Shown: positions 44,131 to 52,442 of the stretch, piece by piece | Layout of the letters: every line of letters begins with the position of its first letter | How positions within the stretch are numbered: the stretch's first letter is position 1 | Origin: UBA6522 sp965204155 | GTDB lineage: Bacteria; Pseudomonadota; Gammaproteobacteria; Steroidobacterales; Rariloculaceae | Reading direction: 5' to 3' | NCBI GenBank assembly: GCA_965204155.1 | Contig: OZ241971.1 | Coordinates: 3,720,001-3,784,000, forward strand | Length of the DNA stretch: 64,000 nucleotides | Made by a program: the position numbers and the translations under genes | Notes under the pieces: model-generated | What the model was told of the DNA's origin: nothing | What the model saw: the letters and a program-made list of their open reading frames with translations, nothing else | The model's database searches: none

Positions 44131-44159
44131 ATGATAACGGTCTTTCGGGAACGGTGAAA
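44131..44159 (-). promoter_or_regulatory. Sigma70-type promoter for tRNA-Glu
   Basis: On the minus strand TTTCAC (44154-44159) and TATCAT (44131-44136) are separated by 17 bases. The -10 hexamer ends 28 bases before the tRNA 5' end, a suitable distance for a short leader. Both hexamers are partial consensus matches. Confidence 0.5.
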
Positions 44160-44232
44160 CTTGGCCTGCTCGAAAGCTCGCAGTTCTCTCCAATCGTTTG
44201 TTGCGCCCGTCCTTCCAGGCGGGCGGTAGCCT

Positions 44233-45594
44233 GTGCGGGTTAGCGCCGAAACTGCTTTGAACACCGCGGAAGATCAAGTCCTTGCCGGCCCTGTGGTCAT
44301 CCGCAGGCCGCAGCATACGCTCAGCCGGTCCAATGTGTCCGGCAACGCGCTCAAGGTTCTCTACCGACTCAAGAAATGCGGGCACCAGGCGTTTATCGTC
44401 GGCGGGGGCGTGCGCGACCTGCTGCTCGGGCTCAGTCCGAAGGACTATGACGTGGTCACCGATGCGCGGCCCGAACAGGTTCGCGCGCTGTTTCGCAATT
44501 GCCGGCTGATCGGGCGGCGATTCCGCCTGGCACATGTGCGCTTCGGCAGGGAAGTGATCGAGGTGGTCACTTTCCGGTCGTCGCAAAGCGGGTCCGAGGA
44601 CGACCGCGAGCACGCCGACAGCGGCCGGATTCTCAGGGACAACGTCTACGGCACCATCGACGAGGATGTCTGGCGCCGGGACTTCACGGTCAACGCGCTC
44701 TACTACAACATCGCCGACTTCACCATCCGGGACTACGCCCGCGGGATGGACGATATCGCCAGCCGCACGCTGCGGCTGATCGGCGACCCGGTGACCCGGT
44801 ACCGCGAAGACCCGGTGCGCATGCTCCGGGCGGCGCGCCTGTCGGCGAAACTGGACTTCAGGATCGCGAAGCACACCGCCGGACCCATCGGCGAAATGGC
44901 GGCATTGTTGCAGGATGTGCCTGCGGCGAGGCTGTACGACGAAACGCTCAAGCTGTTTCAGGCCGGCCATGCCGCCAGCAGCCTGAGCCGCCTGCAGCAA
45001 TTCGGCCTGTTCGAGCACCTCTTCCCCGAAACGGCCCGTTCGCTTCGGGCCGACGAGAGCGGTGTGGTCCTCAGGTTCATTCAGGCGGGCCTGAACAACA
45101 CCGACCGGCGGGTAAAGGCGGAGAAGCCGGTCACGCCGATGTTTCTCTTTGCCGTGCTGCTGTGGTTCCCCATCCGGGAAACCGCCGAGCGGATACGCAG
45201 CGAAGACGGCGGCAGCGAGATCGAAGCCTTTCTGGACGCCTGCGACGAGATTGTCGGGGAGCAGCGGGAAACCACTGCCTTGCCGCGGCGATTCAGCTCC
45301 CCGATGAAGGAAATGCTGCTCATGCAGCGGCGCTTCCACAACCGGCGGGGCGCCCGCGCCCGCAGGCTGTTGCAGCACAGGCAGTTTCGCGCCGCCTACG
45401 ACTTCCTGCTGTTGCGCGCGGAGTGTGGTGATGCCGATCCCGAACTGGCGCGCTGGTGGACCAAAGTCCAGACGCTTGCGCCGGAGGAACAGCACAAGGC
45501 CTTTGCCGTGAAGCGGCGGCGGCGCCCGCGCCGTCGCCGGCGGGCTTCGCGCCGCTCGGCCGCAGGTGGGTCGGGTCACGGCCAGGCGGGGTAA
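44233..45594 (+). CDS. pcnB: Poly(A) polymerase I
   Basis: This 453-residue nucleotidyltransferase adds poly(A) tails to RNA, promoting decay. PQHTLSRSNVSGNALKVLYR and FIVGGGVRDLLLG open the catalytic domain, KDYDVVTDARPEQV carries the metal Asp pair, and RRDFTVNALYYN follows. The absence of CCA-enzyme-specific features and the PcnB start motif favour poly(A) polymerase. The C-terminal tail is strongly basic (RRRRPRRRRRASRRS). The start is GTG 44233. In many relatives folK follows; here a nucleoside-kinase homologue follows after 6 bases. Confidence 0.94.
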   Translation: MRVSAETALNTAEDQVLAGPVVIRRPQHTLSRSNVSGNALKVLYRLKKCGHQAFIVGGGVRDLLLGLSPKDYDVVTDARPEQVRALFRNCRLIGRRFRLAHVRFGREVIEVVTFRSSQSGSEDDREHADSGRILRDNVYGTIDEDVWRRDFTVNALYYNIADFTIRDYARGMDDIASRTLRLIGDPVTRYREDPVRMLRAARLSAKLDFRIAKHTAGPIGEMAALLQDVPAARLYDETLKLFQAGHAASSLSRLQQFGLFEHLFPETARSLRADESGVVLRFIQAGLNNTDRRVKAEKPVTPMFLFAVLLWFPIRETAERIRSEDGGSEIEAFLDACDEIVGEQRETTALPRRFSSPMKEMLLMQRRFHNRRGARARRLLQHRQFRAAYDFLLLRAECGDADPELARWWTKVQTLAPEEQHKAFAVKRRRRPRRRRRASRRSAAGGSGHGQAG

Positions 45595-45600
45595 GATCGA

Positions 45601-46260
45601 ATGGCGCTGTCTTCGAACAATCCCGGCTACGTCGTCGTCGAAGGACCGATCGGTTCGGGCAAGGCGGGTCTGGCCAGCCGGCTGGCGGAGAGTTTCGACG
45701 GCGAATTGATTCTCGACAATCCGCGGGAAAACCCGTTCCTGTCGCGCTTCTACCAGAACCACCGGCAGGCGGCGTTGCCGTCCCAGTTGTTTCTCCTCTT
45801 TCAGCGGGCGCGGGTGCTGGACCAAATTCGCCAGAGCGATCTGTTCTGCAACGTTCGCGTCACGGATTTTCTGATGGACAAGGATCGCCTCTTCGCCGAG
45901 CATGTCCTGGACCGCAGCGAATTGGCGCTGTACCAGCAGGTTTATCGGACCCTTGACATGAATCCACCCCGGCCCAATCTGGTGATCTACCTGCAGGCGC
46001 CGCCGGATGTCCTTCTGCGGCGGATTGCCAGCCGTGGGCTGGAAACTGAAAAGGGTATCGATCTTCGCTATCTTGAGCGGTTGTGCGAGGCTTACGCCAA
46101 TTTCTTCTACCGGTACGATGAGGCGCCGCTGCTCATCGTGAACGCGGCGGAATTCGATCCCGCCCGGCGGGACTCGGACTACCGGGAATTGCTGCAGGAA
46201 ATCGGGCGCGTCCGGCCCGGACGGCAATTCTTCAATCCGGCCGCTACCACGATCGTCTAG
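45601..46260 (+). CDS. Deoxynucleoside-kinase-like protein with altered P-loop
   Basis: This 219-residue protein matches bacterial deoxynucleoside kinases: VVVEGPIGSGKAGLASRLAE, LPSQLFLLFQRARVLDQI, VTDFLMDKDRLFAEHVL and YLQAPPDVLLRRIASRG. The P-loop keeps Lys21 but has Ala22 where family members have Ser or Thr, the side chain that helps bind Mg-ATP. Activity may be reduced or lost, or the protein may have another role. It lies between pcnB and panB, where folK commonly stands in related bacteria. Spacing to panB is 18 bases. Confidence 0.8.
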   Translation: MALSSNNPGYVVVEGPIGSGKAGLASRLAESFDGELILDNPRENPFLSRFYQNHRQAALPSQLFLLFQRARVLDQIRQSDLFCNVRVTDFLMDKDRLFAEHVLDRSELALYQQVYRTLDMNPPRPNLVIYLQAPPDVLLRRIASRGLETEKGIDLRYLERLCEAYANFFYRYDEAPLLIVNAAEFDPARRDSDYRELLQEIGRVRPGRQFFNPAATTIV

Positions 46261-46278
46261 CGGCCCTGAGGATTCGTC

Positions 46279-47109
46279 ATGTACAAGCAATTGGAACAGC
46301 GGGGCATGCCGTCCCCCCCGGTCAACGTCTCCACGCTGCGGCAGATGAAGGAGGACGGCGTGCCCATTGCGTGCCTGACCGCCTACGACGCGAGCTTCGC
46401 GCAACTGGTCGACCTGGCCGGCGTGGACCTGGTTCTCGTCGGCGATTCCCTGGGCATGGTCATCCAGGGGCACGAAACCACCGTACCGGTCACCGTGGAC
46501 GACGTCGTCTATCACACCCGGATGGTGGCGCGCGGAGTCAGACGCCCGTTTCTGGTCTCCGATCTGCCGTTCATGAGCTACGCCTCGCCCGAGCAGGCGC
46601 TGGACAACGCCGTGCGGCTCATGCAGGAGGGCGGCGCGATGATGGTCAAGCTTGAGGGTGGCCAGAGCCAGGTCGACGTCGTGTCGTGTCTGGCGCGGCA
46701 CGATATTCCCGTGTGCGCCCATGTCGGGCTCAAGCCGCAGTCGGTACACAAGATCGGGGGTTTCAAGGTTCAGGGCCGGGAACCCGCCGCGGTACGGCAG
46801 ATGGTAGAGGACGCGAAGGCCCTGGAGGGCGCCGGGGCGGATCTGTTGCTGCTGGAATGCGTGCCCAACGAGGTCGGCGAGATGATCTCGCAGGCGATTC
46901 AATTGCCCATCATCGGCATCGGTGCGGGTCCGTCGGTGGACGGCCAGGTACTCGTTCTGTACGACATGCTCGGGATCACCCTGGGCCGCACGCCGCGATT
47001 CGTGAGGAACTTCATGGAAGACGCGGACTCCACGCTCGACGCGCTTCAGGCCTATGTCCTAGCGGTGCGCAACCGCGATTATCCTTCCAGCGAGCACTGT
47101 TTCTCCTGA
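46279..47109 (+). CDS. panB: 3-methyl-2-oxobutanoate hydroxymethyltransferase
   Basis: PanB makes ketopantoate from alpha-ketoisovalerate and methylene-THF in pantothenate synthesis. The 276 residues show CLTAYDASFAQLVDLAGVD, LVGDSLGMVIQGHETT, the Mg-binding Asp and Glu, VKLEGG, CAHVGLKPQSVHKIGGFKVQ and LLLECVPNEVG. panC follows 37 bases downstream. Confidence 0.96.
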   Translation: MYKQLEQRGMPSPPVNVSTLRQMKEDGVPIACLTAYDASFAQLVDLAGVDLVLVGDSLGMVIQGHETTVPVTVDDVVYHTRMVARGVRRPFLVSDLPFMSYASPEQALDNAVRLMQEGGAMMVKLEGGQSQVDVVSCLARHDIPVCAHVGLKPQSVHKIGGFKVQGREPAAVRQMVEDAKALEGAGADLLLLECVPNEVGEMISQAIQLPIIGIGAGPSVDGQVLVLYDMLGITLGRTPRFVRNFMEDADSTLDALQAYVLAVRNRDYPSSEHCFS

Positions 47110-47146
47110 TAGAATGCGCCCGTTTTGGCGCGAGGAGAGATCGGAC

Positions 47147-48022
47147 GTGGACATTTCGGGCGTTCCCCTGCAAGGCGCCTATACCACGAAGGCCGTGCGC
47201 GAGCTGGTCGGTAGCTGGAGACTGACTCATCGTACCGTAGCTCTGGTCCCCACCATGGGGAACCTGCATCAGGGGCATCTGAGTCTGATGAAGATCGCAC
47301 GGGAGCGTGCCGACCGTGTCGTGTGCAGCATCTTCGTCAATCCCACCCAGTTCGGGGCCGGCGAGGATTTTGCCTCCTATCCGCGCTCCCTGGCCGAAGA
47401 CGAGTCGATGCTGGCCGAGCAGGGACTGGTGGACCTGGTCTTTGCGCCGGACGAGAAGGACATCTATCCGTTCGGATCGGAGGCGGCAGTGAAGGTCTCG
47501 GTACCCCAGTTGTGCGGCGAGTTGTGCGCCGCGAGCCGCCCCGGGCATTTCGAAGGCGTGGCGTCGGTGGTATTGCGGCTGCTCGGCATCGTCGCGCCCG
47601 ACGTCATGGTGCTGGGGGAAAAGGATTATCAGCAACTGGTGTTGTTGCGCCGCATGGTCAGGGACCTTCAGTTGCCGATCGAGGTGGTTGCGGGTTCAAC
47701 CTGGCGGGAGCGGGATGGACTGGCGATGAGTTCCCGAAACCGCTATCTCAGCACGTCCGAGCGCCGTACGGCCCCGAAGCTGCACGGGGAGTTGCAGCGA
47801 GTTCGGGAAGCGCTGCTCGACGGAGAGCGGGATCTTCGCGCCGTGGAGACGCAGGCGTCCCGGGCGTTGCAGGATGCGGGATTCGATCCCGAGTATGTGG
47901 AGGTTCGCAGGGCCGGGGACCTGAGCAGGCCCAACGGCCTGGAATCGGCTGACGACGACCTGATCGTGCTCGCGGCGGCGTGGCTGGGCAGGGCGCGGCT
48001 GATCGATAACCTGCGAATCTAG
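47147..48022 (+). CDS. panC: Pantothenate synthetase
   Basis: PanC joins pantoate and beta-alanine with ATP to make pantothenate. The 291-residue form starts at GTG 47147, preceded by GAGGAGA at 47132-47138; an ATG at 47114 would add 11 residues without a ribosome-binding site. Motifs VPTMGNLHQGHLSLMKIA, FVNPTQFGAGEDF, VMVLGEKDYQQLVLL and GLAMSSRNRYLS are complete. A hairpin follows the stop. Confidence 0.95.
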   Translation: MDISGVPLQGAYTTKAVRELVGSWRLTHRTVALVPTMGNLHQGHLSLMKIARERADRVVCSIFVNPTQFGAGEDFASYPRSLAEDESMLAEQGLVDLVFAPDEKDIYPFGSEAAVKVSVPQLCGELCAASRPGHFEGVASVVLRLLGIVAPDVMVLGEKDYQQLVLLRRMVRDLQLPIEVVAGSTWRERDGLAMSSRNRYLSTSERRTAPKLHGELQRVREALLDGERDLRAVETQASRALQDAGFDPEYVEVRRAGDLSRPNGLESADDDLIVLAAAWLGRARLIDNLRI

Positions 48023-48023
48023 C

Positions 48024-48063
48024 GCAAGATCAACCTGATCCGAATCAATCAGGATGATCTTGC
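48024..48063. terminator. Long hairpin between convergent panC and queG
   Basis: GCAAGATCA-A-CCTGAT pairs with ATCAGG-A-TGATCTTGC, giving 15 base pairs with one A-A mismatch and an 8-base loop. It starts 2 bases past the panC stop in the gap before the queG stop. No T-tract follows on either strand. A shared bidirectional transcript end is the likely role. Confidence 0.55.
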
Positions 48064-48110
48064 AATGGCGCTGGCCGGCGTCGGGCCTTGAGCCTGAATT
48101 CACAGACGGG

Positions 48111-49250
48111 TCAGGCTTCCGCGGGCGCGGTTTCTGCGACCGTTGATCGATGCTGCTCCAGGGCCCAGTGTACATGTTCCCGCACCATCTCCGAAGGGTG
48201 ATCGATCCGTTTCCCTAATGCAGCGATGACCTCGGGGGACGACTCCGCGTTGCCCAGGGCGACCGCCAGATTCCTCAGCCAGCCCGCGTAGCCGGCGCGG
48301 CGCAGAGCGCTGCCACGGGTACCGGCATCCCAGTCGGTTTCGCTCCAGCCGAACAGGTCAACCAGAAGGGCGGCGTCGAGACCGTGGCGCGCGGAAAAAT
48401 CCGCTTCGCTGCAGGGCACGGCAAACTTGTTCCAGGGGCAGATCAGCTGGCAGTCGTCGCAGCCGAAGACCCGGTTACCGATGGCGCGCCGGAATTCCTC
48501 CGGAATGCCGCCGCGCAGCTCGATCGTGAGGTACGAGATGCACCGCCGCGCGTCCAGAACGTAGGGAGCGACGATGGCGCCGGTAGGACAGATGTCGATG
48601 CACGCCCTGCAGCTTCCGCAATGGTCCCCGGCGGGCTCGTCCACGGGGAGGGGAATGTCGGTAAAGAGTTCGCCGAGGAAAAACCATGAACCCGCGTTGG
48701 TGTTCAACAGGTTGGTATGTTTGCCGATCCAGCCCAGGCCGGCGTTTTGCGCCAGGGGTTTCTCGAGGACCGGGGCGCTGTCCACGAATACCCGGTAGCC
48801 GGCGCCTCCGACCCGTTTCCGGATGAACTCGGCCAGGCGCTTGAGGCGCGCGCGCAGCACCTTGTGATAGTCCCGCCCAAGCGCATAGCGGGAGACGTAG
48901 GCGTAGGGTGACTTATCGAGCATGTCCTCCGCATTGGCGCTTCCCTCGGGCCAATAGTCCATCCTTGCCGAAACGACGCGCACAGTCCCGGGCACCAGCT
49001 CCGCCGGCCGTGTGCGTTTGCTTCCGTGCCGGCTGAGATAATCCATCTCGCCGTGGAATCCACGTGCGAGCCAGGACCTGAAGCGCGACTCGGTCTCGCC
49101 AAGATCCACACTGGCAACGCCGACCTGCTGGAAGCCCAGCGCGCGGCCCTCGCGCTTGATGGCGTGCGCCAGTTCCGCCAGTTGCGCCTTGTCCATCGCG
49201 ACGGCATTGGCGGCCGCCGGAGGCGATTCGGTTGCGGAGTCGGTTCGCAT
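48111..49250 (-). CDS. queG: Epoxyqueuosine reductase
   Basis: QueG uses cobalamin and two [4Fe-4S] clusters to reduce epoxyqueuosine to queuosine in tRNA. The 379 residues contain ferredoxin Cys motifs CGSCRACIDICPTGA and CDDCQLICPWN, the segment SAPVLEKPLAQNAGLGWIGK with the catalytic Asp nearby, and a C-terminal HEAT-like repeat (residues 320-370). The ATG at 49250 is used; M19 (49196) is an alternative start. Its promoter region is shared with divergent nnr, as yjeS is with yjeF in E. coli. Confidence 0.95.
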   Translation of the reverse strand: MRTDSATESPPAAANAVAMDKAQLAELAHAIKREGRALGFQQVGVASVDLGETESRFRSWLARGFHGEMDYLSRHGSKRTRPAELVPGTVRVVSARMDYWPEGSANAEDMLDKSPYAYVSRYALGRDYHKVLRARLKRLAEFIRKRVGGAGYRVFVDSAPVLEKPLAQNAGLGWIGKHTNLLNTNAGSWFFLGELFTDIPLPVDEPAGDHCGSCRACIDICPTGAIVAPYVLDARRCISYLTIELRGGIPEEFRRAIGNRVFGCDDCQLICPWNKFAVPCSEADFSARHGLDAALLVDLFGWSETDWDAGTRGSALRRAGYAGWLRNLAVALGNAESSPEVIAALGKRIDHPSEMVREHVHWALEQHRSTVAETAPAEA

Positions 49251-49324
49251 CGTGGTATCGGAGCCTCAGGTGCTGCGGAAGTCCATGGCGGCCGGGACAG
49301 ACGGACGCGTTAGTATATCGCCCC

Positions 49325-50866
49325 ATGGAATTGGCCCGTTCCCGACTCCCGACGGCGATCTACACAGCCGAGCAGGTCCGTACCCTGGACAGAATCGCCA
49401 TCGAGGAGATGGGGATCGCCGGCTACACGTTGATGTGCCGCGCCGGCGAGGCTGCGGTTGCGGTGTTGCGCCGGCGCTGGCCCGCCGCGCAGTCCATCGC
49501 GGTGTACTGCGGAGCGGGCAACAACGCGGGCGACGGTTACGTGGTGGCGCGCCTGGCCGGGGACCTCGGGTTGAGCGTCAGGGTCATCGCCGTCGTGCCG
49601 CCGGACCGGCTGTCCGGGGATGCGGCCCGCGCGTGGCAGGACTACCGAGAGCAGGGTGGGGCGTTCGACCCGTTTGACGCCGGTCGCGTGCCCGAGGAGG
49701 ACATCCTCGTCGACGGTCTCCTGGGAAGTGGCCTGGACCGTGAACTGCGCGGTGACTTTCTGGCGGCTGTGGCGGCCATGGAGGCGGCCGGTCGCCCCGT
49801 GTTGTCGCTGGATATTCCGACCGGGCTTCACGCCGATACCGGCCTGCCGCTGGGCGCCGCCGTCCACGCGGACCTCACCGTCACCTTCGTCGGGCTCAAG
49901 CAGGGTCTGTTCGTCGGTGACGGCGCCAACTTCAGGGGCGCGCTGGAGTATGCCGGTCTCGACATTCCGGCTGCGGCCCACGCGCAGGTCGAGGCTCCGA
50001 TTCGAAGGATTGCGCGGGCCGACGTGCGGGCCATCCTGCCGCGTCGGTCGCGGACCGCACACAAGGGGGACGCAGGCAGTCTCCTGCTCGTGGGCGGCGG
50101 CCCGGGCATGTCCGGTGCGATTCGCCTGGCCGCCGAGGCGGCGCTTCGCTCGGGCGCCGGACTGGTCCGGGTGGCGACCCATCCCGACTCGGTTGGTCCC
50201 GTAATGGCCGGTCGAGCCGAGGTGATGTGCGTGGCCATTGAAGATCCCCCGCAACTTGACCCATGGCTGCAAGCGGCCGATGGCGTCGTGCTGGGCCCCG
50301 GTCTGGGCCAGTCGGCGTGGGCGCGTGCCGTGTGGGAGCGCGTGCTGCGGAGCGAACTACCTGTGGTCGTGGATGCCGACGGCTTGAATTTGCTGGCCGG
50401 GGAAGGCCGGGCGCGGGACAAGCGGACGGCGAGGGGCAATTGGATATTGACGCCCCACCCGGGCGAGGCGGCGCGGTTGCTCGGAACATCCACCCAAGAA
50501 ATTCAGGCGGACCGCGCGGACGCCGTGGCGAGGATCGTGGACCGGTTCCGGGGCGTGGCGGTCCTCAAGGGGGCGGGCACACTCGTCGCCGCGCCGGATG
50601 AATTCTCCATCGGACTGTGCGACCGGGGCAACCCCGGCATGGCGACGGCGGGCATGGGCGATGTCCTGGCCGGCATCCTCGGCGGGCTGCTGGTGCAATC
50701 GGGGGACCTGCCTGCGGTTGCGCGGGCAGGTGTGTGGGTTCACGCTGCCTGCGGCGATGCGGCCGCCCGGGGCGGTGAATGCGGCATGTTGGCGGGGGAC
50801 CTGATGGCACACATCCGCGAAGCGGCGAACCCCGCCGGACCGGCGGCACGCAGCGTAATCCTTTGA
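49325..50866 (+). CDS. nnr: Bifunctional NAD(P)HX epimerase/dehydratase
   Basis: This 513-residue protein repairs hydrated NADH and NADPH. The N-terminal epimerase domain (residues 1-215) has YCGAGNNAGDGYVVARLA and LLGSGLDREL. The C-terminal ADP-dependent dehydratase domain has HKGDAGSLLLVGGGPGMSGA and GNPGMATAGMGDVLAGILGG. It opens the supercluster that runs to purA. The start ATG 49325 overlaps no strong ribosome-binding site. Confidence 0.95.
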   Translation: MELARSRLPTAIYTAEQVRTLDRIAIEEMGIAGYTLMCRAGEAAVAVLRRRWPAAQSIAVYCGAGNNAGDGYVVARLAGDLGLSVRVIAVVPPDRLSGDAARAWQDYREQGGAFDPFDAGRVPEEDILVDGLLGSGLDRELRGDFLAAVAAMEAAGRPVLSLDIPTGLHADTGLPLGAAVHADLTVTFVGLKQGLFVGDGANFRGALEYAGLDIPAAAHAQVEAPIRRIARADVRAILPRRSRTAHKGDAGSLLLVGGGPGMSGAIRLAAEAALRSGAGLVRVATHPDSVGPVMAGRAEVMCVAIEDPPQLDPWLQAADGVVLGPGLGQSAWARAVWERVLRSELPVVVDADGLNLLAGEGRARDKRTARGNWILTPHPGEAARLLGTSTQEIQADRADAVARIVDRFRGVAVLKGAGTLVAAPDEFSIGLCDRGNPGMATAGMGDVLAGILGGLLVQSGDLPAVARAGVWVHAACGDAAARGGECGMLAGDLMAHIREAANPAGPAARSVIL

Positions 50867-50948
50867 CGGCATACAAACGCTGAAATAGTATCGACGGAGG
50901 CGCTGGGAACGCCGACACAGGCAGGATTTCACGTCAGGAGCCACGGTC

Positions 50949-51800
50949 ATGAGAATTGCACACAGTTTGAGTATTGGGCTGATCGCACTGGCAGCCGGTT
51001 GCGGCGGCGAGGATATGCCGGATTCCGCCGACGCCTCGCCGGATTCCGCCGTGCCTGCCGACGCTTCGCCGGACTCGCCGGGCGAGGAACTTTGCGTGGA
51101 CATGGGGCCGCAGACGCCACGCGATATCGCCAGCAGCGCCGGCCTGAACGCCGTGGTATTTCCGTTCGCGCCGCCTGCGAGCGAGATGAACCTGTGCAAC
51201 ATCCACACGCATACCAATGCCGAACACAGCGGCCCGGGATTCAGCGTCTTCGTGAGCGATGCGGACGACGGCGGATACGCCTGCAACGAAACGGCCGATC
51301 TCACCGCAACCGAACTCGCACCGGCGGAGGGCGCCTACCAGGGCGTGGAACCCGGCGACACGATCGAAGTGCACTGGGTCCATACGACCTGCGCCGCCGC
51401 GCCGGGCGAGGGGCTCGGCGCTTGCGTGCCGGACACCTGCAGCGACCCACTGCTGCGCGTGGAAGCCCAGGCGTTTCTGGTGGTCAACGATCCCGATGCG
51501 CTCGATTTCACTGCCATGGCCTATGGCGGCAATGTCATCGAAGGCCTGCACCAGGCGAGGATGATTCCGGCGGCGACGGGCGAGCCGGTGCTGTTTCGAG
51601 GCTCGACGACGGGCCCGTCATACGACCAGAGCACGTGTTCGGCGGCCCAGGTCACCTGGAGCGTGCGGCCCCAGTGCGCCAGGCTCGACATCAACTCGCT
51701 GCACCGCTGGGCCGAGCAGGGCAATGTGTTTAACGAAACGGGCTCGCACGGTGTGCGTCAGCTCGTGACTGCGCTGGAGTTGCTCGCTCCCATCGAGTAG
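50949..51800 (+). CDS. Lipoprotein resembling delta-class carbonic anhydrase
   Basis: This 283-residue protein has a lipoprotein signal with lipobox LAAGC (Cys18) and a linker of Asp-Ala-Ser-Pro repeats (residues 19-46). The mature domain reads GPQTPRDI, then MNLCNIHTHTNAEH with His86, His88 and His93, then GDTIEVHWVHTTC, GLHQARMIP and GVRQLVTALELL. I recall this pattern, especially the three His cluster, from bacterial delta-class carbonic anhydrases related to the diatom enzyme; this is memory, not a search. The likely role is interconversion of CO2 and bicarbonate at the cell surface. It interrupts the nnr-tsaE junction found in many relatives. Confidence 0.6.
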   Translation: MRIAHSLSIGLIALAAGCGGEDMPDSADASPDSAVPADASPDSPGEELCVDMGPQTPRDIASSAGLNAVVFPFAPPASEMNLCNIHTHTNAEHSGPGFSVFVSDADDGGYACNETADLTATELAPAEGAYQGVEPGDTIEVHWVHTTCAAAPGEGLGACVPDTCSDPLLRVEAQAFLVVNDPDALDFTAMAYGGNVIEGLHQARMIPAATGEPVLFRGSTTGPSYDQSTCSAAQVTWSVRPQCARLDINSLHRWAEQGNVFNETGSHGVRQLVTALELLAPIE

Positions 51801-51804
51801 TCCA

Positions 51805-52335
51805 TTGGCTGACGGCAAAGTGCCCGTGCCTGCCATAGCCTGGGACGTGGAAGGGGAGGGGCGGTTCCGGGAACGGGCACGGGTCCTTGCGCGTCACTGG
51901 AGGAACCATGTGCCGTGCCGGCTGCTGGTCGGCCTCGAGGGCCCCCTGGGAGCCGGGAAGACCACCTGGGTCCGCGGCATGCTGGAAGGTCTGGGTCATC
52001 GCGGGCGCGTTCCCTCGCCCACCTACACGTTACTCGAACACTACGAACTGGGCGACGTCACGCTGGTTCACGTCGATCTCTACCGGTTACCCGAAGACCA
52101 GGCCCCGGCCCGCCAGGCACTCGAACTGGAAGCCATCGGCGTCAACGACTGGCTTGACCGGCCGGATGCGTGGCTCCTGGTGGAGTGGCCCGGACGGTCG
52201 CAGCAGTTGACCGCGCGCTGCGACGTGCTGGTGGAATTTGAAATCACGGGAGCCGCCGGGCGACGCATTTCGGTCACACCGCACTCGAGCGTGGGAGCTG
52301 CGCTGTTGGCAGGTTTACGCCCCAGATCTCCCTAG
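51805..52335 (+). CDS. tsaE: tRNA threonylcarbamoyladenosine synthesis ATPase TsaE
   Basis: TsaE is the ATPase of the complex that makes t6A37 in tRNA. The 176-residue protein shows GLEGPLGAGKTTWVRGML as Walker A, PSPTYTLLEHYELGD, HVDLYRL and VEWPGR. The TTG start at 51805, 4 bases after the lipoprotein stop, is the furthest upstream; GTG 51820 or 51826 are equally possible. An AT-rich intergenic region follows its stop. Confidence 0.93.
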   Translation: MADGKVPVPAIAWDVEGEGRFRERARVLARHWRNHVPCRLLVGLEGPLGAGKTTWVRGMLEGLGHRGRVPSPTYTLLEHYELGDVTLVHVDLYRLPEDQAPARQALELEAIGVNDWLDRPDAWLLVEWPGRSQQLTARCDVLVEFEITGAAGRRISVTPHSSVGAALLAGLRPRSP

Positions 52336-52377
52336 TGTTCTAGGTTTTCCATCTAATCCTCTATTTTTTCGAAAAAA
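52331..52377. other. AT-rich island with palindromes between tsaE and amiB
   Basis: A CCTAG-TGTT-CTAGG hairpin that includes the tsaE stop (52331-52344) is followed by TTTT, like a weak terminator. Twenty bases later TTTTTTCGAAAAAA (52364-52377) is a perfect 14-base palindrome. The GC-poor composition stands out against the surrounding sequence. A promoter for amiB-mutL-miaA could lie just downstream. Confidence 0.45.
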
Positions 52378-52381
52378 AGCG

Positions 52382-52410
52382 TTGAATTTCGCCGCCTGTT
52401 TTGCAAACAT
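52382..52410 (+). promoter_or_regulatory. Possible amiB promoter
   Basis: TTGAAT (52382-52387) and AAACAT (52405-52410) stand 17 bases apart, 33 bases before the amiB start. The -10 match is weak, but the location just after the AT-rich island is suggestive. Confidence 0.3.
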
Positions 52411-52442
52411 AGGCGAGCAGTCTGTGGGAGAGGCGTGCAGCA

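Noticed and set aside
44089..46902. A 937-codon open frame on the minus strand opposite pcnB, the kinase-like gene and panB
   Set aside because: Its translation is rich in Arg, Gln and His and matches no family, while the plus strand holds three clear genes. Long antisense frames are common in GC-rich DNA.
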